From: an uncultured Bacteroidota bacterium
Lineage (GTDB): Bacteria; Bacteroidota; Bacteroidia; Bacteroidales; SZUA-534
Assembly: GCA_937885735.1 (NCBI GenBank)
Contig: CALABN010000146.1
Span: 1-17,551, forward strand
Direction: 5' to 3'
DNA: 17,551 nucleotides
Below the pieces are notes generated by a model that ran no database searches, was not told where the DNA came from, and saw nothing but the letters and a program-made list of their open reading frames with translations. Positions within the stretch are counted from its first letter, which is position 1, and each line of letters opens with the position of its first letter. A program made the position numbers and the translations under genes. Positions 1-6,860 of this stretch are shown one piece after another.

Positions 1-195
1 AATTGAATAATCGCCACTCAAATCTGAAACGGTTCCTGAAACCATTGAACTGTCATCTTCATTGAAAACCGCAACATTGACAAACGGGACAATGCTATCA
101 GACTCTGTGACAACACCATACAGAACCACTTGTTGTGCCAGCAATAATTTCCCGAACAACAACAAGGCTACCAATAAATAAGTTTTTTTACGCAT
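1..195 (-). CDS. Exported protein with carboxypeptidase-regulatory-like N-terminal domain (partial, 3' part outside window)
   Basis: The minus strand from the ATG at 195 stays open to the window edge, giving the first 65 residues. They begin with a short basic start (MRKK), a leucine-rich hydrophobic core and an A-Q-Q region that fits signal peptidase I cleavage near residue 20. What follows resembles the start of a carboxypeptidase-regulatory-like (CarboxypepD_reg) beta-sandwich: YGVV, then PFVNVAVF, then SGTVSDLSGDYS. In Bacteroidota this arrangement usually opens a TonB-dependent receptor or another large outer-membrane barrel protein, but the diagnostic part lies beyond position 1. The gene starts 33 bases after the stop of the OmpA-family gene and probably belongs to the same transcript. 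Exported and domain calls are fairly safe; the full identity is unknown. Confidence 0.7.
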   Translation of the reverse strand, partial: MRKKTYLLVALLLFGKLLLAQQVVLYGVVTESDSIVPFVNVAVFNEDDSSMVSGTVSDLSGDYSI

Positions 196-228
196 AAAAA
201 TGTCCTTTACAACTAAATACAACACATA

Positions 229-2178
229 TCACATTTCCACCACCTTTAGTTCGGTACGGCGGTTTGTTTCCCGCCCTTCGGCTGTTGAATTGTCGCCTAT
301 AGGCAACGACTCGCCGTAGCCCTTGAATGACAGTTTACTGGCATCAACACCGTGCGACACAAGATAGTCGTACACCGACTTTGCACGCTTCTCAGATAGT
401 TGCTGATTGTAAGCCGTTTCGCCAACATTGTCGGTATGTCCGCCTATCTCGAACTTAATGCTAGCGCTTCCGTTGATGAAAGATGCCATTCGGTCAAGTT
501 CGACAAATGACTGTGGCAACAATTCAAACGAGTTGAATTTAAAGAAGATATTGTTCAAAATAGTATTTGCGCCGACTTGCGGTTTTTCCAACTTTATGGT
601 CACCAAAAATGGCTTGGACGCGTTGTAGTTGCCCGTAAGGTTGAAGTGCATCGAATTGAACAGATAGCCTGGACTTGTTGCGAGCATCGCATATTGCCGA
701 CCAACTGGCAGGCTGACAAGAAAATCGCCACTCTCGGCCCCCGACGCCACTGACATAACCGTATCGCCCGACTGCAAATCGAGCAGTTGCACTTGCGATT
801 TGAGCGGACGAAGTGTCTGTGCATCAACCACTAAACCGCTCACATAGGAAACGGGCAATGGTCTTGCCGATTCGGGCATTTCAAACGTATATATGTTTTT
901 GGTATCACTATTGATATTACTTGAGAAATAGGCCGTTTTTCCTGTATTGTCAACAACTAGTCCGATTTCATCACGATGAGTATTTATAGGATATCCAATA
1001 TTTATAGGTTCCGACCAATTGCCTGCACTATCGCGCCTTGACATAAAAATATCCTTCCTTCCCAAACCTTGATGGCCATCGGAACTGAAGTAAAGTGTCT
1101 GATTGTCAGGATGAATGAACGGACAGATGTCATCACCTGGCGTATTGACTGGCGCGCCAAGATTTTTAGGCTTGCCCCAACGTCCGTTTTCATCGAGTTC
1201 AGACACCCAAATGTCCATCTTGCCCAAGCCTCCTGCCCTGTCCGACGAGAAATAAAGGAACCGACCGTCGGGCGAAAGGCAAGGCTGTTTGTCGGCTGAC
1301 GGCCCGTTGACTGTCGCTCCCGCATTGAACGGCTTTCCCCACTGACCGTAAATGTCTTTTTTGGCGAAATAGATATCGCACTTGCCGTAGCCATCGCGAC
1401 GGTTGCAACCTGTAAACACCAATGTATTGCCGTCGGCTGAAATCTGCTGTGCGCCCTCGTTGCCCGCAGTGTTGATTGGCGAGCCTATTGGCACGGCAGG
1501 TTGCCATTTGCCGTCAATGTTGCGTGTGACATAAAAATCCTCTTGTTGCATAATGCTTCCATCGGGCCTGTAATGCAGACTATCTGGCATCAACATTGTG
1601 AATACCAACGTCTTGCCATCGAGCGAAAGCGACGGCCAATATTGTTCGTAAGGCAACTCTAGGTCGGCGCCCAACGACTTCGGTTCAAACTCAACAGGAT
1701 TATTGACCATTTTGATACCAAAATCGCATTTGGCAATGCATTCACGGGCATAGGCTTTCGTATTTTCCTTCACCTTGTCGTTTAGCAAAAAGACTGAATA
1801 ATAATGCTTTGCCTCACTATATTGTCCATTATCGAGATAGGCGCCCGCCAAATTGTAGTCGAGATAAGGGAAAAATGTCGAGTCAATGGCTCTGGCAGTC
1901 ATAAGCGCATCAATGACACCTTCGGCAATTGAGCCCTGCTCATACATTTCGGCCATAAGAAGATAGGCCTCAAGAAAATTCGGGTCGATATCCACAGCCT
2001 TGTTTAACTCAATTTCGGCATTTGCAAAATCACGGTTATTGTAAAATGCCTTTGCCTTATAATAGCAGTTTTTGGCTCTCGACGAATTTGTGGTTGTCAA
2101 TGGCTGATTCTGCGCATAAAGGCCGACAACAAGCGCAACGCAGGCCAACGATGCGATTATTTTTCTTATCAGATTCAT
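229..2178 (-). CDS. OmpA-family outer-membrane protein with TPR, PD40 propeller and regulatory-like domains (PorE-like)
   Basis: A 649-residue envelope protein. Domains in order: signal peptide (1-22, ending LYAQ), TPR-type helices (about 34-135), PD40/WD40-like propeller blades with repeated LSPDGRFLYFSSD-type motifs (about 175-432), a carboxypeptidase-regulatory-like domain (about 444-528), and a C-terminal OmpA peptidoglycan-binding domain (about 540-649). The OmpA domain shows GGHTDNVG and NQQLSEKRA; D583 and R598 are the usual peptidoglycan-contacting residues. This order is that of PorE, the type IX secretion-linked protein of Porphyromonas gingivalis, although Bacteroidota carry several paralogues with the same layout. 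The signal looks like signal peptidase I type rather than a lipobox, unlike PorE. The likely role is linking an outer-membrane complex to the cell wall. Its ATG lies 2 bases after the stop of the adenosine deaminase gene, so the two are probably co-translated. Confidence 0.88.
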   Translation of the reverse strand: MNLIRKIIASLACVALVVGLYAQNQPLTTTNSSRAKNCYYKAKAFYNNRDFANAEIELNKAVDIDPNFLEAYLLMAEMYEQGSIAEGVIDALMTARAIDSTFFPYLDYNLAGAYLDNGQYSEAKHYYSVFLLNDKVKENTKAYARECIAKCDFGIKMVNNPVEFEPKSLGADLELPYEQYWPSLSLDGKTLVFTMLMPDSLHYRPDGSIMQQEDFYVTRNIDGKWQPAVPIGSPINTAGNEGAQQISADGNTLVFTGCNRRDGYGKCDIYFAKKDIYGQWGKPFNAGATVNGPSADKQPCLSPDGRFLYFSSDRAGGLGKMDIWVSELDENGRWGKPKNLGAPVNTPGDDICPFIHPDNQTLYFSSDGHQGLGRKDIFMSRRDSAGNWSEPINIGYPINTHRDEIGLVVDNTGKTAYFSSNINSDTKNIYTFEMPESARPLPVSYVSGLVVDAQTLRPLKSQVQLLDLQSGDTVMSVASGAESGDFLVSLPVGRQYAMLATSPGYLFNSMHFNLTGNYNASKPFLVTIKLEKPQVGANTILNNIFFKFNSFELLPQSFVELDRMASFINGSASIKFEIGGHTDNVGETAYNQQLSEKRAKSVYDYLVSHGVDASKLSFKGYGESLPIGDNSTAEGRETNRRTELKVVEM

Positions 2179-2180
2179 AA

Positions 2181-3236
2181 TCAGATATAATCACGACGAA
2201 TTATCAATCCTTTTTCCTCCAAAACGCCTGTCACCTTCTGAATCATATCGACCTTTTCCTTAAGTGGCAGGAACGATGATTTGAATCCATTGATTATAAG
2301 ATACTTGAGTTCGCTCTCGGTAAAATGGAACTTGTCAATCACAAGCATATACTCGTCAGTAAGAGTTGTATCGGAAACCAATCGGTTATCGGTATTCACC
2401 GTAACGCGGATGCCGAGGTCGAAATAGAACTTAATTGGGTGTTTTTCAATGCAATCGACAGCCTTCGTCTGCAAATTCGACTTCACGCACATCTCAAGCG
2501 GAATGCGGTGGTCATTGACATAGTTGAGCAGGTCGCCGTCCTCACGAAGACGTGTTCCGTGGCCGATTCGGTTAGCACTCACCATATGCAAAGCCTGGTG
2601 AATGGACTCGGGCCCATAGGCTTCTCCTGCGTGCACCGTCGTATTGATGTTATTGTTGATTATCAGGTCGAAAGCCTCCTTGTGGTCCTTTGCTGGGAAA
2701 CCGTCTTCGGCGCCTGCCAAATCGAACCCGACTACGCCCCTATTTTTGTATGCCACAGCAAGTTCGGCAAGCAAAAGCGATATTTCAGGCGTAGAATGGC
2801 GCAATCCGCAGACAATGATTCCGACACGTATGTTGAACGCACGCTCGGCCTTGGACTTGCCCTCAAGCACGGCATCAATGACTTGAGTCAGTTTCAGCCC
2901 CTTGTTGACGTGCAAAATTGGCGAGAATCGAATCTCAAGATACCAAATGTTCTCGTTGGCGCAATCTTCGGCCAACTCGTACGTGGCGCGCACAAGCGAG
3001 TCGTAAGTCTGCAATACTGAACAAGTTATGTCGAACGCCTTTAGGTAAGCCTCCAAACTTGGGCAATCCATACCAACCTTGAGCATCGACTCAAGTTTTG
3101 CTGGGTCGTCAGTTGGCAACTTGACATTCTGCTCTTTGGCAAGTTCCATAATTGTTGACAAGCGCATCGAGCCATCGAGATGGCAATGCAGTTCGGCCTT
3201 TGGCAGGCTTTGGACAAATTCGCGTGTAAGTTCCAT
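2181..3236 (-). CDS. add: Adenosine deaminase
   Basis: A cytoplasmic zinc hydrolase of 351 residues that converts adenosine (and deoxyadenosine) to inosine in purine salvage. The family motifs are all in place: HCHLDG with zinc ligands H17 and H19, VHAGEAYGPES with ligand H202 and catalytic E205, RIGHGTR with H226, and NTDN with ligand D283. Most animal and E. coli enzymes have NTDD; the second acidic residue is Asn here, a form I recall from Streptomyces-type bacterial enzymes, so activity is still likely. I chose the ATG at 3236 because MELTREF leads directly into the family N-terminus. A longer frame begins at 3272 but runs back into the preceding gene. It sits between the methyltransferase and the OmpA gene with 19- and 2-base gaps. 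No nucleoside transporter or phosphorylase is adjacent. Confidence 0.93.
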   Translation of the reverse strand: MELTREFVQSLPKAELHCHLDGSMRLSTIMELAKEQNVKLPTDDPAKLESMLKVGMDCPSLEAYLKAFDITCSVLQTYDSLVRATYELAEDCANENIWYLEIRFSPILHVNKGLKLTQVIDAVLEGKSKAERAFNIRVGIIVCGLRHSTPEISLLLAELAVAYKNRGVVGFDLAGAEDGFPAKDHKEAFDLIINNNINTTVHAGEAYGPESIHQALHMVSANRIGHGTRLREDGDLLNYVNDHRIPLEMCVKSNLQTKAVDCIEKHPIKFYFDLGIRVTVNTDNRLVSDTTLTDEYMLVIDKFHFTESELKYLIINGFKSSFLPLKEKVDMIQKVTGVLEEKGLIIRRDYI

Positions 3237-3255
3237 AATCTTATTTCTAACGTAA

Positions 3256-3960
3256 TTATGCCAAAATAGCAAAAATTGCGGGACGCTTGTGCAATTCGGG
3301 CCTATGTTTTGACCAATCCTTGACTTTCAATGTCAAAACGCTCTCCGTTTCGAGTGTGATGTCGACAGCGATGCAAAGTCGGGTTTCGGGCGACAGCATC
3401 TTCAGGAAATCGTCGAAAAGGGCCATATTGCGGTAAGGCGCCTCAATGAACAACTGTGTCTGATGCTCGGCTTGCGAACGGCGCTCGTAGTTGCGTATCG
3501 CCTTAGAACGCTCGGCTGGCTTCACGGGCAGATAGCCGTTGAACGCGAAATTCTGGCCGTTAAGCCCTGATGCCATCATTGCCAAGATGATTGACGACGG
3601 CCCCGACAAGGGAACAACCTTGATGCCTTTGGTATGAGCCATAGCCACAACTGCATTGCCTGGGTCGGCAACGGCTGGCACTCCCGCTTCCGACATCAGC
3701 CCGATATGCTCGCCTTGCTCGCAGGCATCGAGATACTGGCCTATGGCTGTAAGGTCAGTGTGCTCGTTCAGTTCGGAGAAATCGCAGTCGTCGATGGGGA
3801 AAGCGGAATCGACGGCGCGCAAAAAGCGACGTGCCGTGCGCGTGTTTTCAACAATGAAATGCCTCAACTGCGATGCGATGCCCAACACCTTGGCGGGAAT
3901 GACGTCGGCAGGCGCCTGCTCGCCCAACGTTGTCGGTATCAAATATAGGTTACCCTTCAT
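3256..3960 (-). CDS. RsmI-like SAM-dependent methyltransferase (tetrapyrrole methylase fold), short form
   Basis: A 234-residue protein with the TP-methylase fold used by RsmI, which 2'-O-methylates C1402 of 16S rRNA. Visible motifs are NLYLIPTTLGE at the N-terminus, VENTRTARRFL (34-50 region), the SAM-pocket segment GLMSEAGVPAVADPG (87-101), PLSGPSS (117-123) and FNGYLPVK (140-147). It is about 50 residues shorter than E. coli RsmI and lacks that protein's C-terminal extension. Bacteroidota often carry this short version beside a full RsmI, so the target may be rRNA but is not proven. It is the first gene of the minus-strand run, and 19 bases separate its stop from the adenosine deaminase start. 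The fold call is secure and the substrate is not. Confidence 0.85.
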   Translation of the reverse strand: MKGNLYLIPTTLGEQAPADVIPAKVLGIASQLRHFIVENTRTARRFLRAVDSAFPIDDCDFSELNEHTDLTAIGQYLDACEQGEHIGLMSEAGVPAVADPGNAVVAMAHTKGIKVVPLSGPSSIILAMMASGLNGQNFAFNGYLPVKPAERSKAIRNYERRSQAEHQTQLFIEAPYRNMALFDDFLKMLSPETRLCIAVDITLETESVLTLKVKDWSKHRPELHKRPAIFAILA

Positions 3961-4100
3961 TATAAATAGTTTATCGGTTTGCGTTTATGGCATATCCAAC
4001 CTGCGACCTTGCGAAAGCAGGCGACACAGGACTGCCATTTTTGGCGGTCTAAAAATAGAAAAGATTTCGGCAAACAAGCCTCATTTTGCAATAATGCAGT

Positions 4101-4108
4101 TACTTTAG
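4101..4108 (+). promoter_or_regulatory. Possible Bacteroidota -7 box for the MBL hydrolase gene
   Basis: TACTTTAG differs by one base from the Bacteroidota -7 consensus TAnnTTTG and ends about 20 bases before the ATG at 4129. The nearest upstream TTTG (4085-4088) is only 12 bases away, closer than the usual 19 or so, so the -33 element is poor. This is a tentative call in the 168-base divergent gap. Confidence 0.25.
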
Positions 4109-4128
4109 CATTATATTTCAAAGTAAAG

Positions 4129-4890
4129 ATGAAAGTCACGTTTTTAGGCACAGGAGCATCGCACGGAATTCCGATAATCGGATGTAATTGCACTGTATGT
4201 CAATCAGTTAATCCAAAAGACAAACGTCTTCGCAGTTCAATATATGTTGAAGTTGACGGATTGCACATTCTGGTCGACCCTGGGCCCGACCTTCGCCAAT
4301 CGGCATTGCGTGAAGGCATTACAAAAATAGATGCAGTGCTGATAACGCACGAGCACAAGGACCATACGGCAGGAATTGACGATATCCGCACGTTCAACTA
4401 CATAATGCGGAAAGAGATTCCTTTCTATGCGCAAAAACGTATAACCGACACTATTGCAACAGAATACGCCTATGCATTCAAACTTCCGCACTATCCTGGG
4501 GCGCCCGAAATAGACCTTCATCCCATTGGAAACGAAACTTTCGGGATAAATGGCGTAACGGTAACTCCCATAATGGTTTACCACGGTTCGCTACCGACTT
4601 CGGCTTTCCGCATCAAGGATTTTGCATACATAACCGACGCCAAGACTATCCCCGATGACGAGATGGCGAAACTTGAAGGTCTGGACACTCTGGTAATCAA
4701 TTCGTTGAGAATGGAATGCCACAATGCACACTTCAGTCTTGGCGAAGCCTTGCAAGTGATAGAGAAACTGAACCCCAAACGCGCATTTCTGACACACATA
4801 AGCCACAAAATACCTGTGTATGACGAACTTGTGAAGTTATTGCCACAAAACGTAATGCCCGCATACGACGGATTGAAAATTGAAATTTAG
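4129..4890 (+). CDS. PhnP-like metallo-beta-lactamase-fold phosphodiesterase
   Basis: A 253-residue cytoplasmic hydrolase of the metallo-beta-lactamase fold. It has the dinuclear metal motif HEHKDH, a later metal-bridging aspartate in ITDAK and a C-terminal histidine in THISH. The N-terminus reads FLGTGASHGIPIIGCNCTVC; its three cysteines (C19, C21, C24, pattern CxCxxC) match the extra structural zinc site of PhnP. PhnP opens cyclic ribose phosphates in phosphonate breakdown, but Bacteroidota homologues usually occur without phn genes, as here, so the true substrate may be another cyclic nucleotide or phosphodiester. I chose the ATG at 4129 because the family begins MKVTFLGTG; an open frame back to 3979 has no family similarity. 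The gene is divergent from the methyltransferase and convergent with the C45-type lipoprotein gene, 66 bases away. Confidence 0.87.
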   Translation: MKVTFLGTGASHGIPIIGCNCTVCQSVNPKDKRLRSSIYVEVDGLHILVDPGPDLRQSALREGITKIDAVLITHEHKDHTAGIDDIRTFNYIMRKEIPFYAQKRITDTIATEYAYAFKLPHYPGAPEIDLHPIGNETFGINGVTVTPIMVYHGSLPTSAFRIKDFAYITDAKTIPDDEMAKLEGLDTLVINSLRMECHNAHFSLGEALQVIEKLNPKRAFLTHISHKIPVYDELVKLLPQNVMPAYDGLKIEI

Positions 4891-4956
4891 GAACAAGCGC
4901 GAATGGCATCTTTCAACGCTTGCAACGGGCAAAAATTGGAATAGGCGATGCGAAAA

Positions 4957-6099
4957 TCATCGTTCGAAGTATTCGCCAAGACTGACCTTTGTCCATTTGC
5001 CGTTACAAGGAACGTATATGTACAAAGCCATATCTTCGGGCACGGCTACTATTTGATAACGTGTAAGATAATGCATCGGACCGCCATCTTCGATTGACGT
5101 GCTCATTATTGCCATCATCTTGTCGGCATCAATGTGGCCCTTGTTCTGCATAGCCATTTCGGCAAGATTGCGACGCCGTGTGATAGAATTCCAACTGTCG
5201 GCATCAGACGGGACAGTGAATGTCCAACCGTCATTCACATAATGGTTTGTGCTTATCATCAGGCCTGGCTCAGTCGTAACGTCGCCACGGCGGACACCTT
5301 CAGAGCACCATTCGTACGAACGCGCCTGGTCCTTGTCGGCAACGCCTATTATGAACGATGCAAAACTTGATGTATTTCTGAAAAATGCATCGACATCATC
5401 AATATTGCGGGCGCTGAAAAGCATATCGAACAGGCTTGTCGTGCTGGGGCAAAGACTCCAATCAATATCGGCTCCCGCCGACGGCATACCATTGTTGAGT
5501 TCCACAAACAAACCGCTGGAACTGAACCCGTTAACGCAATACAATTCACCAGCATATCCAACCGTTGCAACGGCAATTCCGCCTGCGGGATGGTACACTG
5601 TCACAACAACATCGCTGTCGATATCGGAATAATTCACCGCGTCGTAATTGCGCCCGAACACAAGTTTCCCGTCGGCGAAATCGCCCCATACCGCCATAGC
5701 GGAACACATAAAAACGCCCTCGACATACTCGACGGCATTGCACAGCCTGACCCTGTCAAGACTTAATCCCGACGTAGCGACCACACCATCGAAGAAATCC
5801 TTCAAATGCTTCGGATAATTGGCATAAAGCCTGTTGGCGATATCGGTGGCCGAAGCCATTTTTTCGGGTTCAGGGCCAATTTTACGGTCGAGATAGCACA
5901 GCACATCATCCATACGGCCTTTTGCAAGCAATCCGTACTGACGGCCCATCTCGTACCAAGTTCCATAAAGGTCGATAACGGCTATTCCGCCATTGTCATA
6001 CAGGCGACCGTTGCCATCGGTCTCCACCTTATCCGTCTTATTGCAAGATGCAAACATCATAGCGCACAATATAGCAATCAACGTTAAACAGCGTTTCAT
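4957..6099 (-). CDS. Lipoprotein of the C45 autoproteolytic acyltransferase / linear amide C-N hydrolase family
   Basis: A 380-residue predicted lipoprotein. The N-terminus MKRCLTLIAI leads to a lipobox ending FASC, with C19 as the lipidated residue, so it should be anchored in the envelope. The body fits the N-terminal-nucleophile amide hydrolase group that includes penicillin acyltransferase (C45) and bile-salt hydrolases. It shows GTWYEMGRQYG (46-56), then FMCSAMAVWGD with C132 as the likely nucleophile after self-cleavage, followed by VFGRNYDA (147-154), the conserved GRN segment. In this family the segment before the cysteine is a propeptide. I chose the ATG at 6099 because it begins the lipoprotein signal; a longer frame from 6204 adds 35 residues unlike any signal. 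The natural amide substrate is unknown; conjugated bile acids, acyl-amino acids and peptides are all possible. Confidence 0.82.
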   Translation of the reverse strand: MKRCLTLIAILCAMMFASCNKTDKVETDGNGRLYDNGGIAVIDLYGTWYEMGRQYGLLAKGRMDDVLCYLDRKIGPEPEKMASATDIANRLYANYPKHLKDFFDGVVATSGLSLDRVRLCNAVEYVEGVFMCSAMAVWGDFADGKLVFGRNYDAVNYSDIDSDVVVTVYHPAGGIAVATVGYAGELYCVNGFSSSGLFVELNNGMPSAGADIDWSLCPSTTSLFDMLFSARNIDDVDAFFRNTSSFASFIIGVADKDQARSYEWCSEGVRRGDVTTEPGLMISTNHYVNDGWTFTVPSDADSWNSITRRRNLAEMAMQNKGHIDADKMMAIMSTSIEDGGPMHYLTRYQIVAVPEDMALYIYVPCNGKWTKVSLGEYFER

Positions 6100-6219
6100 A
6101 ATCGTTTTTTTGGCAAAGCGCGAAGTTAGCAATTCATTAATCAAAAGCGGGCTAACATTTTGTAGATTTTTGGGCGAGTGTTTCCTGCCGAAGATGTTGC
6201 ACATCAGCCAAGGACCTTG

Positions 6220-6231
6220 ACTTTCGAAAGT
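6220..6231. repeat. 12-bp perfect palindrome upstream of the AlaX-like gene
   Basis: ACTTTCGAAAGT is self-complementary over all 12 bases. It lies 66 bases before the ATG at 6298 in a 198-base divergent gap and about 40 bases upstream of a possible -7 box (TACTTTTA, 6271-6278). It could be a binding site for a dimeric regulator, but a palindrome of this size can also occur by chance. Confidence 0.3.
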
Positions 6232-6297
6232 TTTATTACAGCAAATATGCGGTTTGCCGATTATAAGACTTACTTTTACGTCATCAAAAAAAATACT

Positions 6298-6771
6298 ATG
6301 GAAACGACAGTACTAAACGCACACAACAAGGAAGAATTTCCGCCGATGCACACCACAGAGCACATTGTAAACCGCACAATGATAAACCTTTTCGGTTGCA
6401 AGCGTGCCTTTGAAGCACATATTGAACGCAAGAAGAGCAAACTCGACTACCATCTTGAAAAATGCCCGACGGAGGCCGAAGTGTCGCAACTGGAGAAGTC
6501 GGTAAACGACGTCATCAGCCAACACCTCAACGTGACAACTGAATTCATAACCCAAGCCGAGGCGCAAAACCGTTTCGACCTCACCCGACTTCCCGACGGT
6601 GCATCGGAAACCGTGCGCATAGTAAAGGTTGGCGACTACGACGAGTGCCTATGCATAGGGCTTCACGTAAGCAACACTGCCGAAATAGGCACTTTCAAGA
6701 TAATCAGCAGTGACTGGGACGATGAATCGAAACGCTGGCGAATGAGGTTCAAACTTGAAGGAAATATCTGA
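6298..6771 (+). CDS. Stand-alone AlaX-type tRNA-editing protein (Thr/Ala-tRNA synthetase second additional domain)
   Basis: A 157-residue cytoplasmic protein made only of the editing (SAD) domain found in alanyl- and threonyl-tRNA synthetases. The four zinc ligands are visible: HTTEH (H18, H22) and CIGLH (C119, H123). The segment HVSNTAEIGTFKI after the second pair is the family signature. Such free-standing AlaX proteins deacylate tRNA carrying the wrong amino acid, typically Ser-tRNA(Ala). The length is that of the short AlaX-S class, with no synthetase catalytic domain. I chose the ATG at 6298 because the family-like sequence begins soon after it; an open frame back to 6178 is not protein-like. 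The gene is followed after 89 bases by the YfhO gene on the same strand. Family call is strong; the exact mischarged tRNA is inferred. Confidence 0.85.
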   Translation: METTVLNAHNKEEFPPMHTTEHIVNRTMINLFGCKRAFEAHIERKKSKLDYHLEKCPTEAEVSQLEKSVNDVISQHLNVTTEFITQAEAQNRFDLTRLPDGASETVRIVKVGDYDECLCIGLHVSNTAEIGTFKIISSDWDDESKRWRMRFKLEGNI

Positions 6772-6860
6772 CAAATGTTTTTATGCAACATTTTGTTTAC
6801 ATTCGCACAAAATAACAAAACCATTAAAAAAAACAATAAATATCATAAATACAGACAAAT

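Noticed and set aside
2325..3020. A 231-residue plus-strand open frame
   Set aside because: It lies wholly inside the adenosine deaminase gene, which has complete catalytic motifs on the other strand; no family features are seen.
3979..4128. N-terminal extension of the MBL hydrolase to an ATG at 3979
   Set aside because: The extra 50 residues are basic and unlike the family, and MKVTFLGTG at 4129 is the typical family start.
4894..4922. CAAGCG/CGCTTG hairpin between the convergent MBL and C45-type genes
   Set aside because: Only 6 bp with a 17-base loop and no adjoining U-tract, so not a convincing terminator.
6125..6156. GTTAGC/GCTAAC inverted repeat upstream of the C45-type gene
   Set aside because: Six-base arms 20 bases apart are expected by chance, and no promoter element anchors them.
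6178..6297. N-terminal extension of the AlaX-like protein to an ATG at 6178
   Set aside because: The added sequence covers the intergenic palindrome and possible promoter and does not resemble the editing domain.
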